From Altericroceibacterium spongiae (lineage in GTDB: Bacteria; Pseudomonadota; Alphaproteobacteria; Sphingomonadales; Sphingomonadaceae): a DNA stretch of 64,000 nucleotides. The position numbers and the translations under genes were made by a program. This document shows positions 19,656 to 28,133 of this stretch, in pieces. Position 1 is the stretch's first letter. Each line of letters begins with the position of its first letter. The stretch spans positions 186,001-250,000 of the forward strand of contig NZ_RAPF01000005.1 of NCBI RefSeq assembly GCF_003610805.1. Reading direction: 5' to 3'. The notes under the pieces are model-generated. The model had not been told where the DNA came from and did not search any database. It saw nothing but the letters and a program-made list of their open reading frames with translations.

Positions 19656-19742
19656 GCCCAGATGGCGGAATTGGTAGACGCACCAGCTTCAGGTGCTGGC
19701 GATCGCAAGGTCGTGGAGGTTCGAGTCCTCTTCTGGGCACCA
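19656..19742 (+). tRNA. tRNA-Leu (CAG)
   Basis: This is an 87-base class II tRNA with encoded CCA. Acceptor GCCCAGA pairs with TCTGGGC. The D-arm holds GGCGGAATTGGTAGACGC. The anticodon stem CCAGC/GCTGG has the loop TTCAGGT, so the anticodon is CAG (codon CUG). A long variable arm (GCGATCGCAAGGTCGT) marks it as Leu, and the T-arm is GGAGGTTCGAGTCCTC. The integrase gene starts 167 bases further on, so the tRNA 3' end is the likely integration target. Confidence 0.97.
19725..19742 (+). other. Presumed attL of the integrative element (tRNA-Leu 3' end)
   Basis: P4-type integrases usually recombine at the 3' end of tRNA genes, and the T-arm and acceptor end of tRNA-Leu(CAG) lie directly before the integrase. 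The exact core cannot be set because the matching attR is outside the window. Confidence 0.5.
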
Positions 19743-19908
19743 TTTGTTCTTCTCACGTTCTCCCAAATAGTCTATAAAACCCGCAGAAATCCTAGGGATT
19801 CCGCCCTTGGATCGTCTCGGAATGTCCCGCCCAATCTCGGCCGTTCCAGACACTTTTGTGGGCCTTTTGAGGTCTTTTCGCAAAAGCCCACATTTGAAAG
19901 GCCCCCAC

Positions 19909-21132
19909 ATGCCGCTGACAGATACTCGCCTCCGCGCACTCAAGCCCAAGGATAAGCCGTACAAGGTAACCGATGAGCGCGGCCTATATGTTGAGGTCAC
20001 GCCGACCGGCGGCAAACTTTGGCGATTCCGATACCGGATCGGCGGTGCGCAAAAGAAGCTCTGCATCGGCAGCTATCCCGAAATCAGCCTCAAGCAAGCG
20101 CGAGACGTGGCCTACGAGGCACGACGAACTGTTGCTTCTGGCGGCGACCCGGCCTTTGAGAAGCGGAAGCGGAAAATCCGCGCCGAGTTCCTTTCTGCAC
20201 AGACGTTCGAGGCAGTCGCACGTGAGTATATTGAACAGATGATGGTCCAGAATGGCCGTGCCGATGGCACGATCGTCAAGGCCAATTATTTCCTCGACAA
20301 GCTTGCGCCTGCCATCGGGAACAGACCCATCAACGAGATCGAGCCGTTCGAAGTCCTGGCTCCTCTGAAACGACTGGAAGCCACTGGTAAGCACGAGACT
20401 GCGAAGAAATGCCGCTCGTTCGCAGGCCGCGTGTTTCGTTACGGTGTCGCAACCACCCGCTGCAAATCCGATCCGACCAGTATGCTGAAGGGCGCTCTCG
20501 TAACGCCGAGAGCCACGCATTATGCAGCAATCCTCGAGCCCACCGAGCTAGGCGGGCTACTGCGCGCAATCGACGACTTCACTGGCTACATGGTGACCAA
20601 GTTTGCTTTGCAGGTCGCGCCGCATGTGTTCGTACGCCCCGGCGAACTCCGCCACGCCGAATGGCATGAGATCGACCTGGTCGATGGGGTCTGGAAGATC
20701 CCTGCCGGTAAAATGAAAGCGCGCCGAGCGCATGCCGTCCCGCTGTCCAAGCAAGTTAGAGGCTATCTCACAGACCTGGCCGAGATGCTCGGCCGCGAAG
20801 GATATGTCTTCCCGTCTGCGCGCAGTTCCAAGCGTCCCATGAGTGAAAACACGCTCAATGCCGCATTTCGTCGCATGGGATATTCGAAGGAAGAAGTCAC
20901 CGCGCATGGACTCCGGGCGACAGCATCGACATTCCTGAACGAGTCGGGCCTTTGGAATCCCGATGCGATCGAGCGTGCCCTGGCACATGGCGACAGCAAT
21001 ATTGTGCGTGGCATCTACCATCGCGGCAAACATTGGGAAGAGCGCGTGCGCATGGCTCAATGGTGGAGCGACTACCTCGATGAGCTCCGGACAGGAGGAA
21101 AGGTCATCATGGGAAAGTTTGCGAATGGTTGA
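19909..21132 (+). CDS. Tyrosine integrase, P4/DUF4102 type
   Basis: This 407-residue site-specific recombinase has an N-terminal DUF4102 arm-binding domain (LTDTRLRALKPKDKPYKVTD, then VTPTGGKLWRFRYR), a SAM-like core-binding domain (residues about 95-180, RADGTIVKANYFLDKLAPAI) and a catalytic domain with the Arg of RPGELRHAEW, HGLRATASTF (His-x2-Arg) and the Tyr nucleophile in RGIYHRGKH near the C-terminus. All catalytic residues are present, so it should be active. The ATG at 19909 gives the standard family N-terminus; an earlier in-frame codon at 19807 would add 34 unrelated residues. Confidence 0.93.
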   Translation: MPLTDTRLRALKPKDKPYKVTDERGLYVEVTPTGGKLWRFRYRIGGAQKKLCIGSYPEISLKQARDVAYEARRTVASGGDPAFEKRKRKIRAEFLSAQTFEAVAREYIEQMMVQNGRADGTIVKANYFLDKLAPAIGNRPINEIEPFEVLAPLKRLEATGKHETAKKCRSFAGRVFRYGVATTRCKSDPTSMLKGALVTPRATHYAAILEPTELGGLLRAIDDFTGYMVTKFALQVAPHVFVRPGELRHAEWHEIDLVDGVWKIPAGKMKARRAHAVPLSKQVRGYLTDLAEMLGREGYVFPSARSSKRPMSENTLNAAFRRMGYSKEEVTAHGLRATASTFLNESGLWNPDAIERALAHGDSNIVRGIYHRGKHWEERVRMAQWWSDYLDELRTGGKVIMGKFANG

Positions 21133-21152
21133 TCGGAAGAACGAATTTCTTC

Positions 21153-21257
21153 TCAGCCAGTGCAGGATTGAAGGCTGAGGATCAGCCCTATCAGGGACAC
21201 TGACGCCAGCACGGCGAACTCAATTCTGATGCCCCAGATTCGAAGCCAATTCCGCAT
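21153..21257 (-). CDS. Possible 34-residue membrane peptide
   Basis: A short open frame follows the 64-residue gene by 11 bases on the same strand. The product begins MRNWLRIWGIRIEF and is then almost wholly hydrophobic (VLASVSLIGLILSL) before ending QSCTG, so it looks like a single membrane helix or a short lipoprotein-like signal. GAGG lies nine bases before the ATG. Support is position, spacing and composition only; no family is recognised. Confidence 0.4.
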   Translation of the reverse strand: MRNWLRIWGIRIEFAVLASVSLIGLILSLQSCTG

Positions 21258-21268
21258 CGTGCCGAGCC

Positions 21269-21463
21269 TCAGTTCGTAGAGCTTTGGCAGCTAAGTTGAT
21301 CGAAGCGCTCAGCAACAGTCTTCCACGTTGCTATGGCTGCCTCGTCCCCTTCGTTGGATAGCCGCTGGATTTGCTGCGCGATATACGCGGTTCCCTCTTC
21401 GCCATGGTTCTTTTCGACCCAGAGCGCGACCGCCCACAATTCCTGATCGCGGTTCAGCACCAT
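21269..21463 (-). CDS. Small DUF6961-like protein
   Basis: This is a 64-residue acidic, helical protein with the pattern RDQELWAVALWVEKNHGEEG followed by AYIAQQIQRL and ATWKTVAERFDQL. It resembles small proteins (DUF6961) that recur in sphingomonad mobile elements beside conjugation genes. No function is known. It overlaps the end of the upstream nuclease gene by ten bases, so the two are co-translated. Confidence 0.7.
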   Translation of the reverse strand: MVLNRDQELWAVALWVEKNHGEEGTAYIAQQIQRLSNEGDEAAIATWKTVAERFDQLSCQSSTN

Positions 21464-22005
21464 GGTTCACGTCTCCCGGTCCAGGTTCGCGCCAGGCCTT
21501 CGCTGACCAGCTGATCGCCAAGCGAGCGGCCGCCGCGCGTTACAACCCGCAACTTGCGACCGTACTGATCCTCGTCTCTGCTACCGATGGTCCTCAGTTC
21601 AAAGGGCCCGCTATTCAGCAATTCGACAAGGCGGTGCGTCGCGCGCATGCCGAGCTGGTATTCATAGTCGCAACGAGGCTCGCTGATCTCGGGAGTGTCA
21701 ATGTCGGCAATCCGGATCTTCACGCCATCAAGCCAGAAAGTATCTCCATCCACGACGCATGTGCGCCGGATGGATCCGCAGATGTCGAATTGTGGGGAGC
21801 TTGCTTGCTGGAATAATGCCTGAGGCTGCTGATCGTCGTTAGCAAGGCTGGCATCATGGACTGGCCAGTTGAGTGCCAGCATACCTCCAGCAAATACGAT
21901 CGCGAATGCTCCCAAACCCAACGCGATCTCCTTTCTCAGCTTCCGGCGCTTCTGTGCCTTCATCGCCTTGCGAAAGTCGAACGGCTCACCCGGGGTCTCA
22001 TTCAC
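21454..22005 (-). CDS. Membrane-anchored thermonuclease-family nuclease
   Basis: This 183-residue protein has a basic N-terminus (KAQKRRKLRK), one membrane helix (residues 27-47) and an SNc-type nuclease domain: VVDGDTFWLDGVKIRIADIDTPE holds the catalytic Asp and Arg region, and IGSRDEDQYGRKLRVV the second conserved part. Relatives sit on conjugative plasmids and ICEs and act outside the cytoplasm on nucleic acids, perhaps clearing DNA at the mating interface or acting as a ParB-like plasmid nuclease; that role is not proven. The start has a ribosome site hidden in the preceding gap. It leads a small leftward unit. Confidence 0.85.
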   Translation of the reverse strand: MNETPGEPFDFRKAMKAQKRRKLRKEIALGLGAFAIVFAGGMLALNWPVHDASLANDDQQPQALFQQASSPQFDICGSIRRTCVVDGDTFWLDGVKIRIADIDTPEISEPRCDYEYQLGMRATHRLVELLNSGPFELRTIGSRDEDQYGRKLRVVTRGGRSLGDQLVSEGLARTWTGRREPWC

Positions 22006-22069
22006 TGGCGTTGTCCGTCTTCATTCCGGCACATGATTTCAGACAATAGCCGGAAATCAGGTAGTTTCG

Positions 22070-22654
22070 TCAATTGTACGTACCAATTGCTTGCCAACGT
22101 CCCAACACAGACCGGACATATTGCGGCGTTTCACCATTGTTGGGAATGCCGCGTGATCGGGAGACGGCACCTGGGCCAGCATTGTAAGCAGCCAAGGCCA
22201 GGTGGACTGCGTCGAACCGGTCCAACATATCGCGAAGGTACCTGGCGCCACCGTCGATCGATGCAAGAGGGTCATGACGGTTCCGGACGCCCAGTTCTCT
22301 CGCCGTGGCCGGCATAAGCTGAGCCAGCCCGGCAGCACCGGCTGGACTAACAGCCATCGGATTGAAGCGGGACTCAGCCCAGATAAGAGCACGAAGCAGG
22401 TTGGTCGGAAGCCCGTAACGGCGTTCAGCCTCGGCTATCGCCGCCATATACAAGCCTTCCCGGTAGGATACGTTTGCTGGCTCGGCCTGGTAGATTGCAG
22501 GAAGATATTCCCTTGCCGGCTGCTGGCCCGTCTTCGGCGGAACGATCGCGTGCTCGAACAAGGTGAAATCCTGGGCGCGTACTTGCTGTGAGGAGGTCGC
22601 GATCATCCCCAGACAGGCGACCGCTAGCGCGGTCAGACAATTGAGGCAGTTCAT
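22070..22654 (-). CDS. Lytic transglycosylase (conjugation-type, SLT domain)
   Basis: This 194-residue exported enzyme cuts peptidoglycan, probably to let the conjugation channel pass. It has a signal peptide (residues 1-26, CLTALAVACLGMIATSS, ending VRAQ) and an SLT domain with the catalytic Glu in ALIWAESRFNP (about residue 110), then AVSPAGAAGLAQLMPATARELGV and LALAAYNAGPGAV. It resembles TrbN/VirB1-type proteins. The ATG at 22654 was chosen since it starts the signal peptide; the open frame upstream to 22912 overlaps the divergent Toprim gene and is not signal-like. Confidence 0.9.
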   Translation of the reverse strand: MNCLNCLTALAVACLGMIATSSQQVRAQDFTLFEHAIVPPKTGQQPAREYLPAIYQAEPANVSYREGLYMAAIAEAERRYGLPTNLLRALIWAESRFNPMAVSPAGAAGLAQLMPATARELGVRNRHDPLASIDGGARYLRDMLDRFDAVHLALAAYNAGPGAVSRSRGIPNNGETPQYVRSVLGRWQAIGTYN

Positions 22655-22792
22655 CTCGTCTTGTGCTCCATTGATTCGAATCGAAAGAGAACATAAAAAG
22701 AACATGTGCCTGTAGGAAAGCCGCGAATGCCTGCCTTTGGGAGAGGAGAGGAACGCTGATGAGGGGGCCACTTTGCATGCTGAGGAGCTCGC

Positions 22793-23707
22793 ATGTCCCT
22801 GTCTGTCCAAACTCATCCCAACCGGTCGCTTGCCGAGACCGCCCGTCGCATTTGCGAATCGCGAGGGGGCAAATGGTCCGGCACAAAGGGCATGGCCTGT
22901 TGCCCCGCGCATGATGACCGCACGCCGTCACTCGGTGTGTCGCTCGGCCGACAGGCCATCCTCTTCCACTGTTTCGCGGGATGCGATCAGCAGAGCGTGC
23001 TGGCTGCTCTGGCGCGTGAAGGTTTCGAGGCACCGGCGCTTTTTTCAGGTTCTGCGACCACCAACGAACCCGAATCGACTAGCACCTGCAAACCCTCGGC
23101 GGTAGCGCTGAGGATCTGGCGCGATGCACAGCCACTGCGTGCCAGTCCGGCAAAGGCATATCTTGAAAGCCGCGGCATCCTCGCCGCATCTCCGGCGCTC
23201 CGCTTCCATCCACGAACGCCGCTTGGCCCGAAAGGACGGGCCCGCTTTCTGCCCGCCATGATCGCGGCAGTCAGCCTCGACGAGGGCCCGATCGCCATCC
23301 ACCGCACGTTCCTGTCTACCGAGGCTTCAGGCAAGGCCGCTTTCGAAAAGCCGAAACGCGCGCTCGGTGCGCTCGGTGAAGCTGCTGTTCGTCTCTTCGC
23401 TCCAGTTTCCGGCAAGCTTGGCCTTGCCGAGGGGGTCGAGAGCGCGATGTCGGCCTATGCTCTCACCGGCATTCCCGTCTGGGCGACCCTGGGCAATGAG
23501 CGCTTCGGTCTCGTCAGCGTGCCTGAGAGCGTGACCGAGCTTCACCTCTTCGTCGATCACGATGCTGGCGGCGAGCTGGCCGCGTCGCGTGGCCTGGCCG
23601 CTTATGCCCGCGAAGGGCGGACGATCCACGTTCGCAAACCATCCTCACGCGACACCGACTGGAACGATGAACTGACAGCATGGCTGCGCCGCAAAGCGGC
23701 GCGGTAG
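22793..23707 (+). CDS. Toprim-domain primase-like protein with CHC2-like zinc finger
   Basis: This 304-residue protein is of the type found on plasmids and ICEs. Near the N-terminus is a DnaG-like zinc ribbon (MACCPAHDDRTPSLGV...FHCFAGC, residues 34-64). A linker follows with RGILAASPALRFHP, then a C-terminal Toprim domain with LAEGVESAMSA (the conserved Glu) and HLFVDHDAGG (the Asp-x-Asp motif). It may lay primers on the transferred single strand or take part in element replication; family members lack a proven activity. It heads a rightward unit with the helicase and ParB genes. Confidence 0.85.
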   Translation: MSLSVQTHPNRSLAETARRICESRGGKWSGTKGMACCPAHDDRTPSLGVSLGRQAILFHCFAGCDQQSVLAALAREGFEAPALFSGSATTNEPESTSTCKPSAVALRIWRDAQPLRASPAKAYLESRGILAASPALRFHPRTPLGPKGRARFLPAMIAAVSLDEGPIAIHRTFLSTEASGKAAFEKPKRALGALGEAAVRLFAPVSGKLGLAEGVESAMSAYALTGIPVWATLGNERFGLVSVPESVTELHLFVDHDAGGELAASRGLAAYAREGRTIHVRKPSSRDTDWNDELTAWLRRKAAR

Positions 23708-23782
23708 AGGAGAGAAAGCTTCTCGAATTCCTGATCCGGCAGAGGGCGTGTCCCGATGCCCCCATCAGGAGGACGAATTGCC

Positions 23783-26700
23783 ATGTTTCAATCTGACCTG
23801 TTTCCCGCCGGCGAGCAGTTGCCGTCCATGCCCATGGCCTATGCCATTGGCACCCGAGTTGCCGCGCTTCTTGCTTCGGGACGTCATCTTACCCGTACCG
23901 ACATTTCCGGGCTGTTCGCCAAAGAGACCGGTGTTCTGGACTGGGGAGGTGCCTGGACGATCGACGACTACAACAGCGCGGTCGAGATCGGCGCACTACT
24001 CTGGCTTCGAGAGTCCTCACGGATCGATCTGGCGACGAACGTGCACGCAGCAGAAGCGCGGTTCGACTGGCTCGAAGCTGCCTTGCCGCCGCGGCACGTG
24101 CGCAGCGAAGCACAGGTCGAGCTCCAGCAGTTCTCGACCCCGCCAATGCTGGCCTGGCTGATGGCGAAGGCCGCAGCGATCTCCGCGCACGACACACTCC
24201 TTGAACCATCAGCCGGCAATGGTGCGCTTGCCCTATGGGGCAGCGTCCGGAAGGCCTCATTGGTCCTCAACGAGATCGATCCGGCAAGACGAGATGGCCT
24301 CGGCCACATCTTCCCTTCGGCCGCGACCACCACGCATGACGGGGAACTGATCGCCGACCTGCTTCGCGGCCCTGTTCCGTCGGTCGTGCTGATGAACCCG
24401 CCGTTCGCCCGCAGCCAGGAACGCGGCAAGGATGGCGAGACGGCGCAGCGCCACCTTCGTAGTGCAATCCGGGCCGCCGCCAGTGGCGCGAGGATTGTCG
24501 CCATCATGCCTGACGGCTTCAATGCTTCCACTTTCGCCAAGGCACAGGACGAAGCGTCGCTGCTCCTCGATGTCCGGCTGCAGCAGATGTTTCGCCGGAC
24601 GGGCACGGGAATTGCCGTTCGCTTGGTCGTGATCGACAAGACGCCGACCGCGTCCTCGCCCCCGATCACCGGAGCTACTGCTGACCTGATCGAGCTCCAC
24701 GAGCTCATCACTGCGCTCCCGCCACGAACGCAGACCTCCGCCAGCCTCCATCGTCTGCCAGTCGGCAAGCCAGTGCGTCTCCTTGGCAAGACTTCGACCC
24801 AACGAACGCCGATCCGGCCGGTGGCGCCTTTTGAAGCGACACAAAGAGCCACAACGAATGTGATCGACCTGACCTATTCGGTCCTAACCGAACCTGCGCC
24901 GGTGCCTGAACAGACAGGCATCTACCTGCCTTACCGGCCCAGCCGCATCGCGTTCGAAGACGCGCCCGTTCATCCCACCCCGCTCGTGGAATCGGTCGCC
25001 ATGGGTTCGGTCGCGGCACCGAAGCCTGAAGTCACCCCGCGTCTCCCCGCAGGTTGGCAGGCCGGTGGCCTGCTCTCCGAAGCGCAATGCGAGACGCTGG
25101 TCTATGCTGCCCAGGCATTCGCACGCGACCTCCCGGGGCGCTTCAAGGTCAGCCAGGAAGGCACCTCGCTGGAACTGTCCGAAGATGGGCACGCCTACCG
25201 CCAAGGCTTCTTCCTCGGCGACGGAACCGGAGCGGGCAAAGGACGGCAGATCGCCGCGGTCATCATGGATCGCTGGCTCGCAGGCGAGCGCCGACATGTC
25301 TGGATCACCAAGAACGAGGCGCTGCTCGAAGATGCACGCCGCGACTGGGAAGCGCTTGGCGGGCTGCCGCTCGATCTCCAGCCGCTCTCGCGCTGGAAAC
25401 TCGGCCAGCCAGTAACGATGTCCGAAGGCATTCTCTTCGTCACCTATCCGACGCTGCGCTCGGGCCGCGCCGAGGATACGCGGCTCGACCAGATCCTTGC
25501 CTGGGCGGGCGAGGATTTCGACGGCGTGATCGCTTTCGACGAAGCCCATGCGATGGCCAATGCGCTCGGGGGCTCTTCAATCCGCGGCAAGGTCAAGGGC
25601 TCCGAACAAGGGATGGCGGGCCTCAGGCTGCAGAACCATCTCCCGCGCGCCCGCGTGCTCTACGCGTCTGCCACTGGCGCTTCGGATATCGCCAACCTCG
25701 GTTACACTTCCCGCCTCGGCCTTTGGGGACCCGAGACCGCTTTTCCGACCCACGAAGCATTCATGACCGAGATCCGCGCTGGCGGCGTCGCGGCGATGGA
25801 GCTCGTCGCCCGTGATCTCAAGGCCCAGGGCCTCTATCTTGCCCGTGCGCTGTCCTTCGCCGGGGTCGAGTACGAGATCCTCGAACACAGCCTGACCGAT
25901 GCGCAGATAAAAATCTATGATGCCTATGCCGATGCCTGGGCGATCATTCACCGCAACCTCGAAGCTGCGCTCGAAGCAACCCGCGTGGTCGACGAAGACA
26001 GCGGCGACACGCTCAACCGCAATGCCAAGGCTGCGGCGCTATCGATCTTCGAAGGCACCAAGCAGCGCTTCTTTGCCCAGCTCCTGCTTTCGATGAAATT
26101 GCCGAGCCTGATCCCCGCGATGGAAGCAGCGCTTGGTGACGGCCATTCGGTCGTCGTGCAGCTGGTCTCGACCGCCGAGGCCATGCTCGACCGGCGCCTG
26201 GCCGACCTTTCCGACGAAGAACGCGAAGCGCTCGATATCGATCTCTCCCCGCGCGAATATGTCATCGACTACCTCACCAAGAGCTTTCCGGTGCGCCTGA
26301 TGCAGATCTTTGCCGACGAGGACGGCAATCTTCGCTCCGAGGCAATGAGCGATGAACAGGGTAATCCCGTCTCCTGCCCACGTGCAATCGTTGCGCGTGA
26401 TGCGCTGATCGAACAGCTCTGCGCGTTGCCGCCAATTGCCACAGCACTCGACGCGATCATCGAGCATTTCGGGACCGAGGCGGTTGCCGAGGTCACGGGT
26501 CGGACCCGCAGGCTGGTATCAGGACGAGATGGTCAGCAGCGCCTCGAACGGCGAAGCCCCAGTGCCAATGTCGCCGAAGCGCAGAGCTTTATGGAAGGAA
26601 CCAAGCGCATCCTGGTCTTCTCGGATGCGGGCGGCACGGGGCGTTCCTACCATGCCGACCTTGGCTGCAGGAACCAGCAGCGCAGGGTCCATTTCCTGCT

Positions 26701-28030
26701 CGAGCCGGGCTGGCGCGCCGACAATGCGATCCAGGGGCTCGGCCGCACCAACCGCACCAACCAGGCCTCTGCCCCGCTGTTCCGCCCAGTGACCACCGAT
26801 GTGAAGGGCGAACGCCGCTTCATCTCGACCATTGCGCGCAGGCTCGATGCCCTCGGCGCGCTGACGCGCGGCCAGCGCCAGACCGGCGGACAGAACCTGT
26901 TCGATCCGGCAGACAATCTCGAAAGCGACTATGCACGCGACGCGCTCAGCCGCTGGTTCCAGCTGCTCTATGACGGCAAGCTGGAGGCCACGAGCTTCGG
27001 CAACTTCGTGGAGCGCACCGGCCTCCGGCTTGAAAATCCCGATGGCGGGCTGACCGACAATCTCCCCACGATCCAGCGCTGGCTCAACCGCATCCTCGCG
27101 CTGCCGATCGCGCTGCAGAACGCCATATTCGACGAGTATCTCGGGCTGGTGGAAGCGCGGATCGAAGCCGCGCGCGAGGCCGGAACGCTCGACCAGGGAC
27201 TGGAAACCATCAGGGTCGATCGCTTCACGGTCCTCGCCGATGAGCTCCTGCGCACCGACCCCGTGACCGGAGCGGAGACCCGCCTCGTCTCGCTCGAGGT
27301 GGTAAGGTACCTTCGGCCTCTGCGGTTGCAGCGCCTGGTGCGGATGCACGAGATCGGCAGCGCGCACGCGATCCCCTTGCGCAATGCGCGCTCGGGCAAG
27401 GTCGCGCTGTCTGTTCCAGCCCGGCGCCTCATCGCCGACGACGGGGCCGTGGTCGAACGCCGACGCCTTCTGCGTCCGCTCAATTCCGCGAACTGGACGC
27501 TTGAAGCACTTGGTGAGAGCCACTGGGAGGAAATTGGCGTCACAGCGTTCACCAGCGCCTGGCTGGCCGAGGAAGAGGAAGCGGCCAAGTCACCGGTGAC
27601 CGAGCGCGTCCATCTCGCCACCGGACTGCTGCTTCCTGTCTGGAAGCGCCTGCCCGGCGATCATGTCCGCGTCACCCGGCTCGTTGCCGAGGACGGCCAG
27701 TCGATCATCGGTCGCGAAGTGCTCGATATCGATCTCGCCGCAATCGCCGATACCTTTGGTCTTTCCGGAGTTACCGGTCCGGCGCCGGACCAGATCGGCG
27801 ACCTCGTCCTCGAAAGCGGCAAACCGCTGGACCTTGCAAGCCACGATCCACTCACCGTGAAGCGCTCGCTGGTCGGAGGCGAACAGCGCCTTGAACTGAC
27901 CGGATTTTCGCCCGATCGGCTCGACTGGTACAAGGGCAAGGGCTGCTTCACCGAGATCATCCGCTACCGCACGCGGCTGTTCGTGCCGGTGTCGAGAGCC
28001 TCGTCCGTCCTCCCTGCGCTAGCCGCCTGA
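23783..28030 (+). CDS. Giant methyltransferase/Strawberry-notch-type helicase
   Basis: This 1,415-residue fusion protein has an N-terminal adenine-methyltransferase-like domain at about residues 100-300 (EPSAGNGALALWG as SAM motif I, VVLMNPPF as catalytic motif IV near residue 205). After a Pro-rich linker, residues about 420-1,000 form an SBNO-type superfamily 2 helicase: GDGTGAGKGRQ Walker A near residue 480, AFDEAHAMAN (DEAH box) near 586, YASATGAS motif III, and the paired LGRTNRTNQ motif VI near 987. The C-terminal 400 residues are unassigned. The ATG at 23783 follows AGGAGG at good spacing. Relatives are typical ICE/plasmid backbone genes; maintenance or antirestriction roles are proposed but unproven. 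Confidence 0.85.
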   Translation: MFQSDLFPAGEQLPSMPMAYAIGTRVAALLASGRHLTRTDISGLFAKETGVLDWGGAWTIDDYNSAVEIGALLWLRESSRIDLATNVHAAEARFDWLEAALPPRHVRSEAQVELQQFSTPPMLAWLMAKAAAISAHDTLLEPSAGNGALALWGSVRKASLVLNEIDPARRDGLGHIFPSAATTTHDGELIADLLRGPVPSVVLMNPPFARSQERGKDGETAQRHLRSAIRAAASGARIVAIMPDGFNASTFAKAQDEASLLLDVRLQQMFRRTGTGIAVRLVVIDKTPTASSPPITGATADLIELHELITALPPRTQTSASLHRLPVGKPVRLLGKTSTQRTPIRPVAPFEATQRATTNVIDLTYSVLTEPAPVPEQTGIYLPYRPSRIAFEDAPVHPTPLVESVAMGSVAAPKPEVTPRLPAGWQAGGLLSEAQCETLVYAAQAFARDLPGRFKVSQEGTSLELSEDGHAYRQGFFLGDGTGAGKGRQIAAVIMDRWLAGERRHVWITKNEALLEDARRDWEALGGLPLDLQPLSRWKLGQPVTMSEGILFVTYPTLRSGRAEDTRLDQILAWAGEDFDGVIAFDEAHAMANALGGSSIRGKVKGSEQGMAGLRLQNHLPRARVLYASATGASDIANLGYTSRLGLWGPETAFPTHEAFMTEIRAGGVAAMELVARDLKAQGLYLARALSFAGVEYEILEHSLTDAQIKIYDAYADAWAIIHRNLEAALEATRVVDEDSGDTLNRNAKAAALSIFEGTKQRFFAQLLLSMKLPSLIPAMEAALGDGHSVVVQLVSTAEAMLDRRLADLSDEEREALDIDLSPREYVIDYLTKSFPVRLMQIFADEDGNLRSEAMSDEQGNPVSCPRAIVARDALIEQLCALPPIATALDAIIEHFGTEAVAEVTGRTRRLVSGRDGQQRLERRSPSANVAEAQSFMEGTKRILVFSDAGGTGRSYHADLGCRNQQRRVHFLLEPGWRADNAIQGLGRTNRTNQASAPLFRPVTTDVKGERRFISTIARRLDALGALTRGQRQTGGQNLFDPADNLESDYARDALSRWFQLLYDGKLEATSFGNFVERTGLRLENPDGGLTDNLPTIQRWLNRILALPIALQNAIFDEYLGLVEARIEAAREAGTLDQGLETIRVDRFTVLADELLRTDPVTGAETRLVSLEVVRYLRPLRLQRLVRMHEIGSAHAIPLRNARSGKVALSVPARRLIADDGAVVERRRLLRPLNSANWTLEALGESHWEEIGVTAFTSAWLAEEEEAAKSPVTERVHLATGLLLPVWKRLPGDHVRVTRLVAEDGQSIIGREVLDIDLAAIADTFGLSGVTGPAPDQIGDLVLESGKPLDLASHDPLTVKRSLVGGEQRLELTGFSPDRLDWYKGKGCFTEIIRYRTRLFVPVSRASSVLPALAA

Positions 28031-28133
28031 TCCCTCGGGAGACCCCAATCTCGGAATGAGAGTGGAGGGAGCCCTTTGGGCTTGTGGGCCAAGTGATCCT
28101 CACTGGCGCCTTCATTCCATCAGGAGAACACCC

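Noticed and set aside
26519-27523. Open frame of 334 codons on the minus strand
   Set aside because: Antisense shadow of the helicase gene; no recognisable domain.
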